NCBI GenBank assembly: GCA_038030265.1
Contig: CM075941.1
Span: forward strand, 10,540,001-10,604,000
Reading direction: 5' to 3'
Source: Corythucha ciliata
Taxonomy: Eukaryota; Arthropoda; Insecta; Hemiptera; Tingidae
Length of the DNA stretch: 64,000 bases
In this document: in pieces, positions 22,353-34,467 of the stretch
Position numbering within the stretch: the first letter of the stretch is position 1
How the letters are laid out: each line of letters starts with the position of its first letter
Position numbers and translations under genes: made by a program
Notes under the pieces: model-generated
The model's input: the letters and a program-made list of their open reading frames with translations, nothing else
What the model was told of the DNA's origin: nothing
The model's database searches: none

Positions 22353-24254
22353 TTAAATGTTGTCCCATCTTATCGACTGTAATTAATTAACAACAAAATA
22401 ATGGATTGGTTACTGCCACTTGTGGGTTAAAACTTACTGGGTCTCGTAAAACTTGTTCGGCGTACAGGAATTCATCTGAGATAGGATCGAAGTTGGATTT
22501 ATAGCTGACAATGCTCAGTCTGTCCTTTTGCGCCTTGTAAATCTGAAGTGGCAAAACAATTTCGCATCGTTTCTTGACAAACAGTTTGAAAATTAAGTCA
22601 TTACGTCGATGACGGCTCTGTGACACCCAACTCTTCTGGCCAGTGTCATTCGACGCTCCAAATCGCTCTCCCATTCCAAAACTGTGACTAGAAGGGACTG
22701 AGGAGCCGAGAGTTGGTGTAGTCTTTGAACGAGAGCGTCGACTGGAACGTCCATCTTGAATTTTGTTCTTTGGAGCCAGCCCTAGTTGACGTAGCATCGT
22801 CATGTATTTTTTTTTTTTTCAACAAACAACTAATTTTAAGTGAAACCCACCTTCGTCATGAAAATGGACGGTACAACGGACCATTTCTGTCGTTTGGCAA
22901 GGGCTTCCAGAGCGGCCCATTGGTACAGTTTATCCGAGGCTCTCAGCGAAGCCGCAACAGTTTGCGGGTTTCTGGGCGAGCTCACGGGATCGTCCCAATG
23001 ATTGGTGCACAGGTCGGTTAGTGTTGTCGACAGAGGGTGTCCAAAAAGACGACCGTTGTCGTAGGCTTTTTGCCATTCTGTTAAAACAAACGAATTTCAG
23101 ATGTAGTCACCCTGTTCAGGCTCCTACCCCCGGTGTGTGTGTATTGGGGGGGGGGGGTATGCTGACCCAAAAGTTTGATGAATTCCTGGACGAAATTGTT
23201 GTCCTTGAATGCAAAGTGCTCTTTGGTCAACAGTTGCAACTTTTGATGCATTCGTTCTGGGCTTCCGCACGCTTCTTTAAACTGGATAATCTGTCCACAC
23301 CACATCAATTAATCCAGAGAATTATTTATTGATATGAGAGCGAGGGGAGGTGCTTACCGCGGCTTCATCGCCCCTTCCAAGCAACCTGTTAAGCTTTCAA
23401 ATTTTAAATATTCCGGTACCAACGTGTTTTTCACCCAACTTACTCGAGGATATCTTTCATTTCTTGTATCTTATTTCTCGTAGCCAAGTACGTCACGTAA
23501 TGGTCTACGGCGAATAGTGACGAAGTGGCTAACAAATCGTGAAAAAGTTGTTTTTTCAGCGTTCGGGACAAAAATAAAACGACCTTTTTAAGTACAAAAG
23601 AGGACGATTAGACCTGAATCAAATGTATAGCAAAATAGGATGACTCACGTTCAAGATTAAATCCCCGTCGCCGGACTCCTCTGCCCGTTTAAATAATTCT
23701 TTTTTTTGTTCTAACGATTTAAACATTTCAAGACAATACGGCCTGTTCAGCAGTGATTGATTTATGATGGCATTGACATCAGGCGCTGACCATCGATTCT
23801 AGGCAAATTAAGCGATTGTGGGGACGGGGGTAAACAATTTTAACTTTCTCATTGGTGTAATACCAACTTCGTAAAATTTCCTCAGCATAATCATTTTTTC
23901 GTGTTCCGAAATCTGTTCACTGACGTGAAACGAGTAATCTTCCTGGTCGGCTTCTAGAACTGAATCGAACGTTTAAGTGGTTTTTAGGGCGCTGGGTGTA
24001 ACGAACTGGAGCGTACTTGTTTTGAGGGATTTATCGGAAATGAGTTGGCTGAGGTTGGGCGCTAGATTTTTGTCGTATTCGTCGCCGAAAGAATCAAATG
24101 ATCGTGATGAGGCTGAAAACGTACGTTACACGTTACCGACGGAGCATGAGTGTGTGTGGATGATTTTACTTGTCGCGAATGGTGCGTTGTAGCCGAGTCC
24201 CGCCTTGATTTGCTGTGACAAACGCGCTGTGCCTCCTAATGGGACACCACACAT
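22353..24254 (-). CDS. VIPAS39: VIPAS39 / SPE-39 (VPS33B-interacting trafficking protein), 11 exons
   Basis: The family protein binds VPS33B and acts in endosome-to-lysosome and lysosome-related organelle traffic (SPE-39 in worms, VIPAR in vertebrates). Exons in gene order: 24254-24170, 24112-24017, 23959-23868, 23798-23649, 23583-23444, 23385-23358, 23290-23167, 23077-22851, 22781-22605, 22542-22438, 22376-22353. All introns are GT-AG and short; the sum is 1248 bp, 415 residues. Recognition rests on collinear segments of the family's helical C-terminal half: VVLFLSRTLKKQLF (about 142-155), DPVSSPRNPQTV, LYQWAALEALAKRQKW, GWLQRTK, VIDIYKAQKDR and the very C-terminal IRWDN. Oddities: a 28-bp microexon, a 24-bp terminal coding exon, and a 12-base G-run in one intron. 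The first exon continues upstream in frame to an acceptor at 24270, so the true N-terminus may lie further out; the human protein is about 80 residues longer. Confidence 0.92.
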
Positions 24255-24269
24255 TGTAGGCGCAGTACT

Positions 24270-24470
24270 CTAAAATAAAATAAATTCGCATTGATTATTC
24301 AACTTCAGGCTATTGGCTTTGTCCTGTGGCGGCCAAACGCAATTCAACTCACTCCCCCTCCATTTTAAACAAATGTTTCTGGCGTATTGACTATAATTAG
24401 TGCAACTGGACGGGACTCTCAATGTGGCCTTTTCACATACCCCCCCCCCTCGCCAACATCCAACAACAGT
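24270..24470. other. Immediate upstream region of VIPAS39
   Basis: The minus strand has a pyrimidine/A-rich run ending TTTTAG at 24270, a usable acceptor for the first modelled exon. No further upstream exon is recognised. A C-run lies at about 24439-24448. Confidence 0.4.
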
Positions 24471-24620
24471 CAAGGACCAACTTCAGCAAATGTCCAGCCA
24501 CAGTGAAGTTCCAGCCACCGCGAAGGTCTAACTACACTTTGGACCTCCAATCTCCGTAAAGCCACAACCACAGCAAAGCTCCACACCACAGTTGAGCCCC
24601 AGCTACAGTAGAGCTCCAAC
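24470..24620. repeat. Family G ~17-bp array, second patch
   Basis: Units such as CAAAGCTCCACACCACAG and relatives, matching 20870-21130. Confidence 0.7.
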
Positions 24621-25025
24621 CTCGTAAAAGTTTTCTTTTTTTTCCGTCCCTTGAGTTTTGAAATCCGAGCCTCTAAGGAAGGCCGGGCCCGGGGATAACC
24701 GACCCAGTGCCCCTAACCCTCTCTCACGACGGGCCTGTCTGCGTATTTACAATCTCCCGCAGACTCCCCAGATCCCCAAGCCGACTCTGAACTCGTAGGG
24801 GGTTTGTAACGCGGGCCGTCAGAATTGCTACAATCTCCCAACGTGTTCAGAGCTCATCAGCAGAACATCGCCATTATACGCTGTCTTGGATTACACTGGC
24901 AAGGCTCGAGTTTATTCATTTCAGTGCTCGACCAATGATAGAGATATTTGTTGGGCGTAGCTTGCTGAGACCTCAAGTGTTAAATAATGACAGTGGGGGG
25001 GGGGGTCACTGATTTCATCAAGCTC
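24621..25025. other. Unannotated stretch with transposon-end-like motif
   Basis: AGCCGACTCTGAACTCGTAG at about 24779 matches AGCCGACTCTGGATCCGCAC at 3240, a marker of one interspersed repeat. A G-run is at about 24995-25004. No exon is supported. Confidence 0.4.
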
Positions 25026-25278
25026 AGGCACTGATCGGCTTCGGTCCATGGCGGAAGCCAGCATCCTCAGCTCAAAAGACCCACCTCCGCGTGGTCTCTC
25101 TCGGGCGCGGCTGGCTGGCCAGCAGCCGTGGCTAACGGGTTGAGCTGAGCGATGGGACCGACTCTGTTGCGGTATCCGGGCCAAAGATGGGGTACAGGCC
25201 AGGTAAAGGCCTGCAAAAAGGTCTAGGTACTGGCCACATCTTAAGGAGTTCCGCAGAGAGAGAGAGGCACTGATCGGC
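25026..25278 (+). mobile_element. Probable SINE-like insertion with 14-bp direct repeats
   Basis: AGGCACTGATCGGC flanks a 225-bp GC-rich body at 25026-25039 and 25265-25278. The body ends in a GA-repeat tail next to the right copy, as SINE or retroposon tails often do. No RT or ORF of its own is convincing; the minus-strand frame through it looks incidental. Confidence 0.6.
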
Positions 25279-25299
25279 ACTTGAAATATATATTACGGC

Positions 25300-27270
25300 T
25301 CTTCAAATTATAATTTATCCGTAAAGGCGCGTTTACAAGGTTTAATCTCATGGCTCAATCCCGCTGAAAAATAGGCCCAGAAACAGATAATTTTGCTTGA
25401 ACTATGATCGTGAGGGCGTGAAACTGACGGATTTACTTGAAATTACCATTCCATGTATAATTATCCGATATTTAGCTCCGAATGGTGTCAATCATGATGT
25501 AATTTTTCGGTCGTTCTCGATCCGGCTGGACCGCGGGGGAAACGGTTCACACATAAAACAGTTATACCAGTACTTACAATTTCACAAAAATCAAGATCCG
25601 TATTGTAATGTCAGTGCAATTAAGATCCCAAACTTTCTGTTTCGTTGAAATTAGACCCCGAAACTTGCAATTTCACAAAAAATAAGGACCCAATTTTAGT
25701 AATTTCGACGAAACTTAGACCCCAAACCATCTATTTCGTTAAAATTAAGCCCCGAAATTTACATTTACTGGAATTTAGACCCTAGACATGCATTTTCGTA
25801 TATTGTTGGTGATGGCGGGCACGGTTTTCATCAAGCTTAAGGCGCTCGGCCACTATAAAAAAGCCTCAAAATTAAGACTTGAAACTTCCTGTACCATTGA
25901 AATTAAGCCCCTTAACATGAATTTTGCAAGAATTAAAACTCGATAGTCGCATTGCCGCGGATATTCGTCCATGGAACTTTCCAATTCCCTGAGTATTCGC
26001 TGGGCTGCAAGCTCTGTCAAGGCTGGTCAGCCTGTTAGATCCACCACTACACGAAAAAAAAAAAAAAAAAATTGAAACCTGCAAATTTTTCTTAAACTAA
26101 TACCCTGAACTTACAGTTTGGCTTAAATTAACATCCAAAGCCCCGCAACTTTCCATTTTTCGGATATTCATTCGGGGAACTTGAAATTGTGCTCAAAATA
26201 AGACCCGAACATCAGAGATTACAAATCTCTGAATGTTGCAATTACACGGCTATTCTTCAGGGTGTGGGAGCACTGGCCTTGTAGCCGACCAAAAGAAAAA
26301 AAGAAAAAAAAAAGGTCCCGGAACTTGCAATTTCACCGAAATTAGGACCTGAAACTTGCAATTCAGCGAAAATTGTGCCTGGAAACATCCAATTTCACGT
26401 ATATTTCCCTCCAGCATGTTACGTCAAACCACGACACGGTTGATCGTGGCCGGCTAGTCTGGAGTCAAAGCCGGGAAAAATTGCGAACTTGCAATTTCAC
26501 GGATATTTAGCACAGAAACTAAAAAATTACACGGTCCGTAACTTGTAATTTGCTTACATTAAGACCCAAAACTTGCATTTTCGCAAGAATCAAGACTCAA
26601 AGGCCCAAAACTATCGATTTCACATTAATTTAACCAGGACTTAACTTGTAATTTCGCTCAAATTAGGACCCGAACAAGCAAACTCATGAATTAAAATTCC
26701 AAGCTAAGGGTAAGGACACAGTCGGGACTGGTTTGCCCAGGGATCACGACCAAAGATCCTGAAACATGCAGTTTCGCTGAAATTAGGACGTAAAACTTGC
26801 AAAATCGCAAGTATCCAGCCAGAAAAATGTCAATTTCGCGGTTAATTTCCTGTAAAATGGAGTAATTATGCGTCGGAAACTTTGCCTAGAAACTGGCTAG
26901 CCCGGGTTCCACGGTCACTACGAAACACCCCCGAGACTTCCCGAAATTTCTCAGAAATAAATACGAGAAACTGGGAATTTAAAGGGAATAAATACCGGAA
27001 ATTGCAACTGGGAATAAATACTCAAAACTGGCAAACTGACAGATGTGTAGCAGAGTGCTGAAATTTATTGGCAATAATTATTTGCCAGGCTTTGGGTGCT
27101 GGTCACGGCTGGCTAGCCCTGGCTGGATCCATGACCTAGAAAAAAAAGCCCCGAAACTTCAATTTATCGCGAAGGGTAAGTCTATAAACTTGCAATTCGC
27201 TGGATATTTAGACCCGAAACTTAACATTGCAATTGAATCCGGATCTGATCGGATCGAACGAGTATGTTAT
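25300..27270 (+). repeat. Family C ~31-bp array
   Basis: Units of the form AAATTAGGACCCGAAACTTG then CAATTTCGCTG. The array includes interruptions at 25810-25860, 25960-26060, 26255-26310, 26400-26480, 26700-26750 and 27060-27160. Several interruptions share GGCTAGCC/GGCTGGCT-type text. Confidence 0.8.
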
Positions 27271-27357
27271 TGGTTGGGAAACGCGAAAATAATGGTGTCC
27301 TGAGTTTTTCGGTCATCATTACTATAATAAACGCGAAACAAAGAAATATTGGGCTCT

Positions 27358-27490
27358 GGGGGTCAACCATGAGCTAGCGTTAAAAAATTAACGCAAGCGG
27401 TAACTAAGGACGCTCTATCACAAATAATGTTATAACGCCATAGATACCGCGTTTTGACGGTATTTTTACGCTAGCTCATGGTTGACCCCC
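27358..27490. mobile_element. MITE, 133 bp, with 23-bp perfect terminal inverted repeats
   Basis: GGGGGTCAACCATGAGCTAG (plus CGT) at the left end is mirrored exactly at the right end. The centre is A/T-rich and non-coding. I cannot define a target-site duplication, so the superfamily is open. Confidence 0.85.
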
Positions 27491-28794
27491 TGAACTCGTA
27501 AGGGGATTGCAGCAGTTCAGGCAGGCTGCGCCTTTAGGGCTACAAACCCCATGCGAGTTTCGTTTTTGGGCCCCATGAATCCTTTTATGGCCCAAAATTT
27601 CCAGTTACCCCTTCAAATGAAACTGAATTTCCGGGGTTTCGTTTCCAAATATTGTGTGGTAGTTGTGATCGCTCTTCACCACTCACCAGGCCATGCCTTG
27701 CTAATTTCATCGACCCCCCCCCCCAATAAATTCTTGCTTTTGAGCTTCAGCAGTTAGGTCTCGCAGGATGGCAAAAACCGCGGCATTTTTTATCACAAAC
27801 AGTCGAATTCGGTCAGTTTCAAAGTTTGAATTGTCCGTTGCCCAACCAAAAAACCAGTTTTTCTGATATTCTTTTTCTGGGTTGATTCCATTATCGGATG
27901 GCTTAAATGGTTCAGGGTTTATTCCTTATAAAACAACCATTTTACGGGGCTTTAACTCCGATTTCTTAAGTACATAACGCTTCTGTTGATTTGATTGCTT
28001 TGTTATCCAGGCACCCGCATTCTGGTGATTTTCCAGCCGTTTAGCAAGACAGTAGAACAGCGGTATTCCGAGGATAAATTATACATTTCACAGCCACTAA
28101 GTCAGTGTTTGAGCATTAATTGTCGTTCACCCAAAGCGTAAGAGGCGTGAACCGTTTCAGATCCAGTAGCGAAGCTAAGGAGGTCGGGTGAGTTTACCCA
28201 CTTTAAGATCATTACAGACACTTTGTGTGTACTTTACCTCGTTTTCATCGAAGCTGAAAGGCTTAATTCTGCTCGTTTCCCACTCAAAATCATTGCTTTT
28301 GTCCATTTTGGCCCCTCTCACTGTCGACTGGAAACTTTTTCCAGTTCTGTCTGATAAAAATGATAAACTTTTAATCGACGCTAAAATGTTGACTCTGAGA
28401 AAACATAGTGGTGGCTAACTGAAGGGTAACGTTTTTTGAGACATTTTGTATGTGGCAAGTACAAAATTGCCTTTTAATTCGAACTGTGGAAGTGGGGCAA
28501 ATGACCCTGGAATGGAATGAGATCATCTGTGGGGGGGGGGGGTCTCTATCTCACTGCCTCAATATATTTGGCCTCAAATTTTGTCTTAAAACTGGTACCT
28601 AAGCACCAGGAACGAACTGTTCACGTCACAAAATATAGCAAAACTCCCCGTGGAAACTGTCAATGTTTGGTCCCAAGACTGGCTTTTCAAAACTGGTAAT
28701 CATGGTCATAAGCTCATAACGTCATAACCGTTACAAAATCTCAAAATCTGAATTATTGGCCATCATTTTGTGGCTAAATTGTGACTTTTAGAGT
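27491..28794. other. Unannotated stretch
   Basis: Short frames on the plus strand only, none with a domain. There is a C-run at about 27715-27724 and a G-run at about 28531-28541. I see no element boundaries. Confidence 0.4.
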
Positions 28795-30025
28795 CGACTG
28801 ATCGCAGATTTAGTGAGGAAGCTGCCCACCCCTAACATACATTCTGAATCTGAAAGTATAAATCCTTTAAGATAACCAGATTTTGTTTCGTTGGCTCTGA
28901 CGAGCGCCGTTTTCAGTGAAAAAAAATCATTTCTCGAAATTCGCTGATAAAAAAAATCAATTTCAAGGAATTTTGTTGCTCACAAAACGAATTTCACAAG
29001 AGTGACGTAATTCAAAGACAAATTTCGCAGTTTTTGCGCCCTGCAGTACCATTTTCACAGATCTGACACAACTGAAAAGCAAATTTTTCAGAATTTGCTT
29101 CTCTGAAAAAAAAAACCCAGCTTAGTGGTAAATTGCCAGTTTTTGGCCAACATCACAGTTTTAGGCCCTACTAAAATCACCATTTCTGTGCTAAAATTGC
29201 CATTTTTGGGCTCAAGGGCCAGGTCGACAATGCCCGTTTAAACGTTTTTCTATACGAAATGCTAAATTATTATGATTGGGGGTACATATAAGCTTCCCGC
29301 CAGTCTATCAACTCAGTTTTGTGACAAACTGACCAATTTAGGGGTAAAATATTCATTTTTGATGTTAAACAGTCCCATTTTGTTTTGGGGTGAAATCGCC
29401 AGGTTCATAGTGACGTCTTAGCACGTCACTATGCACCTGCATAGTGACGTGACTATGCATGTGGCAATAGTTTTGCCAGTTTTGTAGTGACATTTTTAGT
29501 TTGTAATGGGGGGGGGGGGTAACACGTCAGCTTTGGCGAGAAATTGTACGGTTTTTGAGTAAAACCGCCATTTGAGTGATAAAATCGGCAGTTTTTTATG
29601 CAGAGTACTGGTCTATTTCAGTAAGATCATTCGTTTTTCATCAGTTTTGGTTAAGCCTGCCTGTTTTAGGTTGAAATCATTAGTTTTGGGGTAAAGCCTT
29701 CGGTTTTAAAAATCACCAGTTGTGTTGTGTAATCTTCAGTTTAGGGCTATCGCTTCGGCTTTGGCGTAAATTCGTCAATTTTGAAGTAAAATATTCAGTT
29801 ATAGAGTGAACTCTTCGGTTTTGAGTTAAACTGACGTTTACGTCTCTCAGACAAGACGTTGATGAAAAGGTGGACACCCAGTATTTGAGCGCCAATCCAT
29901 TCGATTTACGGGGAAAACATTGTCAGTTTTTGGACAGAAAATTAGGAATAGGAGGCCAACACCGATAGTTTCCCAACGGAGATGTTAGTTTTTGGTTAAT
30001 TACGACCCTTTTTGTGAAAACTTGG
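28795..30025 (+). repeat. Third, diverged partial copy of the large interspersed repeat
   Basis: 28795-29115 parallels 9300-9500 (GCAGATTTAGTG...GCTGCCCA, then CAGATCTGACACAA and TGAAAAGCAAATTTTTCAGA). 29590-30020 parallels 11555-12000 (CAGACAAGACGTTGATGAAA, then ACACCCAGTATT and AACATTGTCAGTTTTTGGAC). The ~1.7 kb family A array and the SINE present in the other copies are absent here; instead there is a different ~28-30-bp array (29130-29590). Confidence 0.8.
29130..29830 (+). repeat. Family F ~28-30-bp array
   Basis: Units such as GGTAAAATCGCCAGTTTTGG with variable spacing. The same type appears at 770-900 and 11560-11810 in the inverted arms. Confidence 0.6.
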
Positions 30026-30039
30026 TTAGGCTGGCTGGT

Positions 30040-30540
30040 TAGACACTTTCGACGTCTTTTATAAAGCAATTCGCTAGTTTGAGACTTTGAGAAATTTTGT
30101 TTGTCGCTAGTTTGAGAAATTTTGTGGATTTGGAGCCCCAGAAACCAATTTCGCAGGGGTGCACCCCTTAAAACGAGTCAATTTCACGAGAATTCACACC
30201 TTTTTTTTCCAAAGGTGTAATTTCCAGCGTACTGGCTCATTTTTAAGAGAAATATCATGGTTCTGGCTCTTTTTAAAAACAAAATATCTAGCAGCAGGGT
30301 GGCCCTTTCAAAATGCAATTTCGCAGAGTTGACCCATTCAAAAGAAATAAGCGGGGCACGTTCGACTCAAAAGAGCAATTTCATGACTTCCGATGAAAAA
30401 AAAAATCACGCTGCTACCCATAAAAAAAACTGGCCCTCTGGAAAATCCAATTGCGTCCTCCACACCTTTCGCAAGGTAGGTCTTATAAACACCAATTTCG
30501 TGGTAACGGGTCGTTAAAAAACAAATTCCGTGTGTATAGC
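30040..30540 (+). repeat. Family B-like ~30-bp units, degenerate
   Basis: Units with CAATTTCGCAG/GGGT and A-tracts, merging at 30540-30900 into units with CAGTTTCTGGG. Weaker periodicity than at 41.9-43.4 kb. Confidence 0.55.
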
Positions 30541-30900
30541 TAATTCTAACACCAACATTTCTTTGGGCTGATTTGAACAGTTTCTCGGCTTAAGAGTCAG
30601 TTTCTGGGAGAATGAGCCAGTTTCTGCGCCAAAATTACTCATTTAGAGTGAATGCACCTGACAGTTCGTCCAAAATTGTCCAAGGGGCCGCCGTACGTAT
30701 GTCATGTTACAGGGTCCAGGGATTCAGTTTTGGAAGTTGAATCGTTAGTTATAGAATCAAATTCGCGAAATCATTTTTCAGCCAAACTGGTGAAATTCTG
30801 GCGGGCCAAATTCAAGTTTTCTTCTTGAACTGTCAGTTTCTGAGGCAGTTGGCTTAGTTGACGCGCCACACTGTCAGTTAATAAGGTAAAATCGACAGAT

Positions 30901-31455
30901 TTCGAGAAAAAAAGTTATTTGATGTTGTGGAAAGTCCGTGATGGAGGCACATTGTCCAGTTTCCAAAGTCGATTCTCGTCTGGACTCGAAAAACGCACCT
31001 GAGTGGAACAGCTCCCTTTCCCCTAGATATCAGTAGGAACAGTGTCCACTGACCAAACATTGTCAGGGAAATTTCTAAAACTGGAAAAATCAGGGAATTT
31101 CGTGAATATATGTGGAAAGTCAGCGAAGTCTCCTCGTCTCCTTTGATTAAAGCGATATAATGCGACGGAGCCATAATTTTTGTTATTTTCTAGGCACAAT
31201 GAGGAACTTTTCCCCCGTCATGTCGTCTTAGGGGCGCAACCGCTGGAAATGAAATAAAACAGCCAACGTTTCTGGAAAGACCACACAATTTTATTTCATC
31301 TAACACCGTTTATTGAACGTGCCGAGAATCGACAGTCTGATCATTTTCTGGGAGCGACGGATCAGATTACGCCAATTTTAGGCCGTGAATAGTCAATTTG
31401 GTAATTGTCAGGGCACGCGAATCATCAGCTTAAGTATTTTTCAAGGCGCGCATCA
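30901..31455. other. Unannotated stretch
   Basis: One minus-strand frame (30878-31174) is open but lacks any recognisable domain or splice partners. Nothing else is supported. Confidence 0.35.
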
Positions 31456-31459
31456 ATTT

Positions 31460-31596
31460 GATGGCGTTTTCCATTCAATGCTATACACTAGCGTGGTGTA
31501 AGTTTTCCCACCAGTCCTCTCTGAATTGAAACATGTGTTTATGGAGAGGACGCTGCACTACACTTGTGTAGTGAGTTGAATGGAAATCGCTATAAG
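31460..31596 (+). mobile_element. MITE copy 1 (inverted copy at 49139-49277)
   Basis: About 137 bp with internal symmetry: ATGGCGTTTTCCATTCAATG at the left and TTGAATGGAAATCGCTATA at the right. The same text (GTCCTCTCTGAATTGAAACA, then TATGGAGAGGAC) occurs in reverse at 49.2 kb. Non-coding. Confidence 0.8.
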
Positions 31597-31618
31597 TTCA
31601 ACATTTGAATCATTAGTT

Positions 31619-31730
31619 CAGGGGCGTAGCTAGCCCTTGATCTAAGGGTGGGCAGAAGATGTCAGAAGCACCACTGACTATTGTTCGCTTATTTTCGGGG
31701 ATGAGACCCCAGCAAGATAACCTGTATGAT
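31619..31730 (+). mobile_element. Isolated terminus of the GGGGCGTAG repeat family
   Basis: CAGGGGCGTAGCTAGCCCTT, followed by GGGTGGGCAGA and GAGACCCCAGCAAGATAAC, is the reverse complement of 12065-12120 with substitutions. It marks one end of another copy of that element. Confidence 0.65.
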
Positions 31731-31925
31731 GTCTGGGTGGCGCTGGGGGCTAGAAAAGTGTAAAATCCCCCTCCCCGCACATGTAAAGTAAAGTTGTGTT
31801 TCTAACAAGTAAAAACAAGTGAAATCATATTTTCGAAAATCGCAAACTCACAAAATTCAAATTTACAGAGCCAAAATATTATTAATATTATTATTATTAT
31901 CAAGTTTGAAGCCGTACTTAGTTGA

Positions 31926-32075
31926 TTATTTTTTATTTTTAGGGTTTAGTCTTCCATTTTCTACTTCTTTTTCGGAGCTCTCGACGTCCTTTTACTGAAA
32001 GCTCAGAAAAAAAGGAGAAGAAGTAAATAGAAGCCTAAACCTTAAAAATAAAAAAAAAATCATTAAAAAATACAA
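31926..32075. repeat. Hairpin-forming inverted repeat, arms about 50 bp
   Basis: TTTTTATTTTTAGGGTTTAG with TTCTACTTCTTTTTC is mirrored by GAAAAAAAGGAGAAGAAGTA with CTAAACCTTAAAAATAAAAA around a short loop. It may be a small MITE; no clear target duplication. Confidence 0.7.
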
Positions 32076-32344
32076 AGTTTTTTAGTGAACCAAATCAGTT
32101 TAACGGCTCATATCTCAAAACTCAATATTTCCCCCTGGAACTGGCGATTTCACTCTCCTCCTTTCACTAACCCCTTTCCTTATTGTCCATTTCAAACGGG
32201 AAATCAATGAATAAGTGCCAAAATCCACATTGTTTGCCCCAAAAACAAAACATTTGGAGACTTTGCCGAGAGAAGTAGGCCGAAAATATGACCATAGCCG
32301 GTAGGACCAATTTACTAAGTCAAAAATCCACATCCTCCGCACCT

Positions 32345-34440
32345 TAAAAGTCTATATTAGAGCTCTGTAATTCAGCTATTAATCCTTTAGCCCTGTTAAA
32401 CGTTTAACCCACAAACTGAGTACTGACGGCCTAAAATGCTGAGCCATATTTTGCTCATTTGGATAAAAAATGGCTGGCAATCTGGCAGGCCTCCAGAATT
32501 TCTCTTTTCGACTAATGACTAAAAACTTTGCCCAGAAATCATAATTTTCCATCGAAATAAACAGACCGTTGTCTCAATCGATGGTTAAGCAACAGAACTT
32601 AACGTTTAGCCCATAAACAGAGTACTGACGGCCTAAAATTGACCGTTCAAAACTGAGCATTATCGCCCATTATTTTATGTTATGGAACAATTTCCACTAC
32701 TGTTCCACTCCAAAAAAAAACATTAGTAGAAGCCTTCCAAAGTCATTTCGTCATTTTCGTCATTAAAGTCAATTAGATTTTTTGAACAAAAATGCAATTT
32801 TTACAGGACAAAATCTGATTTTTTGGCAATTTTTTCGTTCCAAACAGTATTGGGTCGGTCGCTGTTGCGTTTTCCGACTTTGACTTTCTTCAGCGTCAAC
32901 TTAGAACACCGTTAAATGCTAGCGCGCGGCCAATATAACCTCTCGATCTCGATCCTCCATTCCTTTTCATTGGGTGCGTCCACCGACGGGACGCTTGCTG
33001 ATATTCTCGGCTCACCAGAAATCGCTATCCCCCCCCCCCCAAGCGCTTTTCTTCCCTCTCACCTCTGATTTTTCACATGAAAGCGTTCTTATGACCAACA
33101 AGAATGTTTCTCAATTTTAATTATTCAATTTTAGTCCTTATACAAATTACAAGTACTTGTCTCTACAGCGAACACAGCCATATTTAGATAATATAATATA
33201 AATATATTTATAAAGAAAAATCCCTCGGGTAAAAAAGGGACGTAATCTAATACAGAAACAAAACTACACTAGTAATTTAATGAATAGTAATTTTAACCGT
33301 AAAATACTATTTTTCCCCCTATCGCCTTTTGTCCTTTTCTTCCAAATTGCAAAATAGGAGGAGTCCTATTTTTCCTGCCGAAAAACTCCTTAAAATTGTA
33401 CTGATATATCACATGATCGTTGACGAGGGATGAGGCTGCGCAGTAAGAAGAAGAAGAAGAAGAAAAAAGGAAAAGTCTAGGCTAGAACCAACGATATATA
33501 ACAGAACTGGAATGCTCATCACTGCTGATAAAGAATAGCAACCGGTAAGTTCCCAAGTAGATTTGAGGGGTGGAGTTTCAAAGTAAGAACCGTGTTGCCA
33601 TAACTACACAAGGAGAGCGACAGAGGGTGATTGTTTATCAGGGGACGACCTGCCCCCTCCACGCCCCTCCAGTCCGCTGTGAGCAATCCAGGTTTATATA
33701 TCGTCGGCTATAACTTGAAACATTGTTCTGATAAAACGTGAGAACCGAAGAACAATGCTCAAAGACCCGGAAGTAGCTCTTTAATGTGACTAAAAAACAA
33801 AAAAAAAACTCCGAAACTCGACTATTTCTAACTAATAATAGTTTTACAAATAAACCTGAGATTGTGAAAGAACAAACAAAATTTCTCGATTGCGAAAAAT
33901 TTGTCTAATAATACGCGGCGCCGGCGTAGTATAACATTTTAAGTACGCTCCCCGAAGCAAACTGAGGAGAAGTCCTTAATAATTATTGCAAGCGTTATTT
34001 TTCAAGTACTATGTTTTTTTCTCAACTAGGCACTATAATCGAAGCTTTAAAAAATTTTGGCTAGTCGAATAATTCTCATAATATTAATAATAATAATAAT
34101 AATAATAGTGGTGATAAAAACAATAACAATGTGACAGTTTCCTCATTTGGGTGGATAGTCTTCTCCTCCCACACCAAAACAAAATACTGGCGAGTTGGCT
34201 AAATTATAACAAATTGTCTAAATTCAGGCAATGAGTCCTTGAGTATTGCCCTCAATAATAGTAACGTTGGAACTCTCTTTTACATTGATTGTACTCTGCT
34301 TGCATTGATTCTAATATTTTTAATGGTTTAAAAATTCTAAACTACATAATTTATTACTGAAAGGCGAATGATGAATTGTTCAAAAAATATATTAGAATCG
34401 ATTATGAAGAAGAGTGAATGGCGTTTATAAGGCTTTGAAA
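32345..34440. other. A/T-rich intergenic stretch with simple repeats
   Basis: A ~50-bp text (GTACTGACGGCCTAAAAT) occurs at about 32420 and 32621. There is a C-run at about 33031-33040, a GAA repeat at about 33448-33465 and an AAT repeat at about 34084-34107. No exon is supported. Confidence 0.5.
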
Positions 34441-34467
34441 GAGGCGTTTAAAACCACGTAAAATGAC

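Noticed and set aside
22387..22803. Unspliced 138-codon minus-strand frame across VIPAS39 exons
   Set aside because: The family alignment and splice sites show two exons in a different frame with an intron between; the long frame is an accident.
24921..25280. 119-codon minus-strand open frame
   Set aside because: It spans a SINE-like insertion and its target duplications, and shows no domain.
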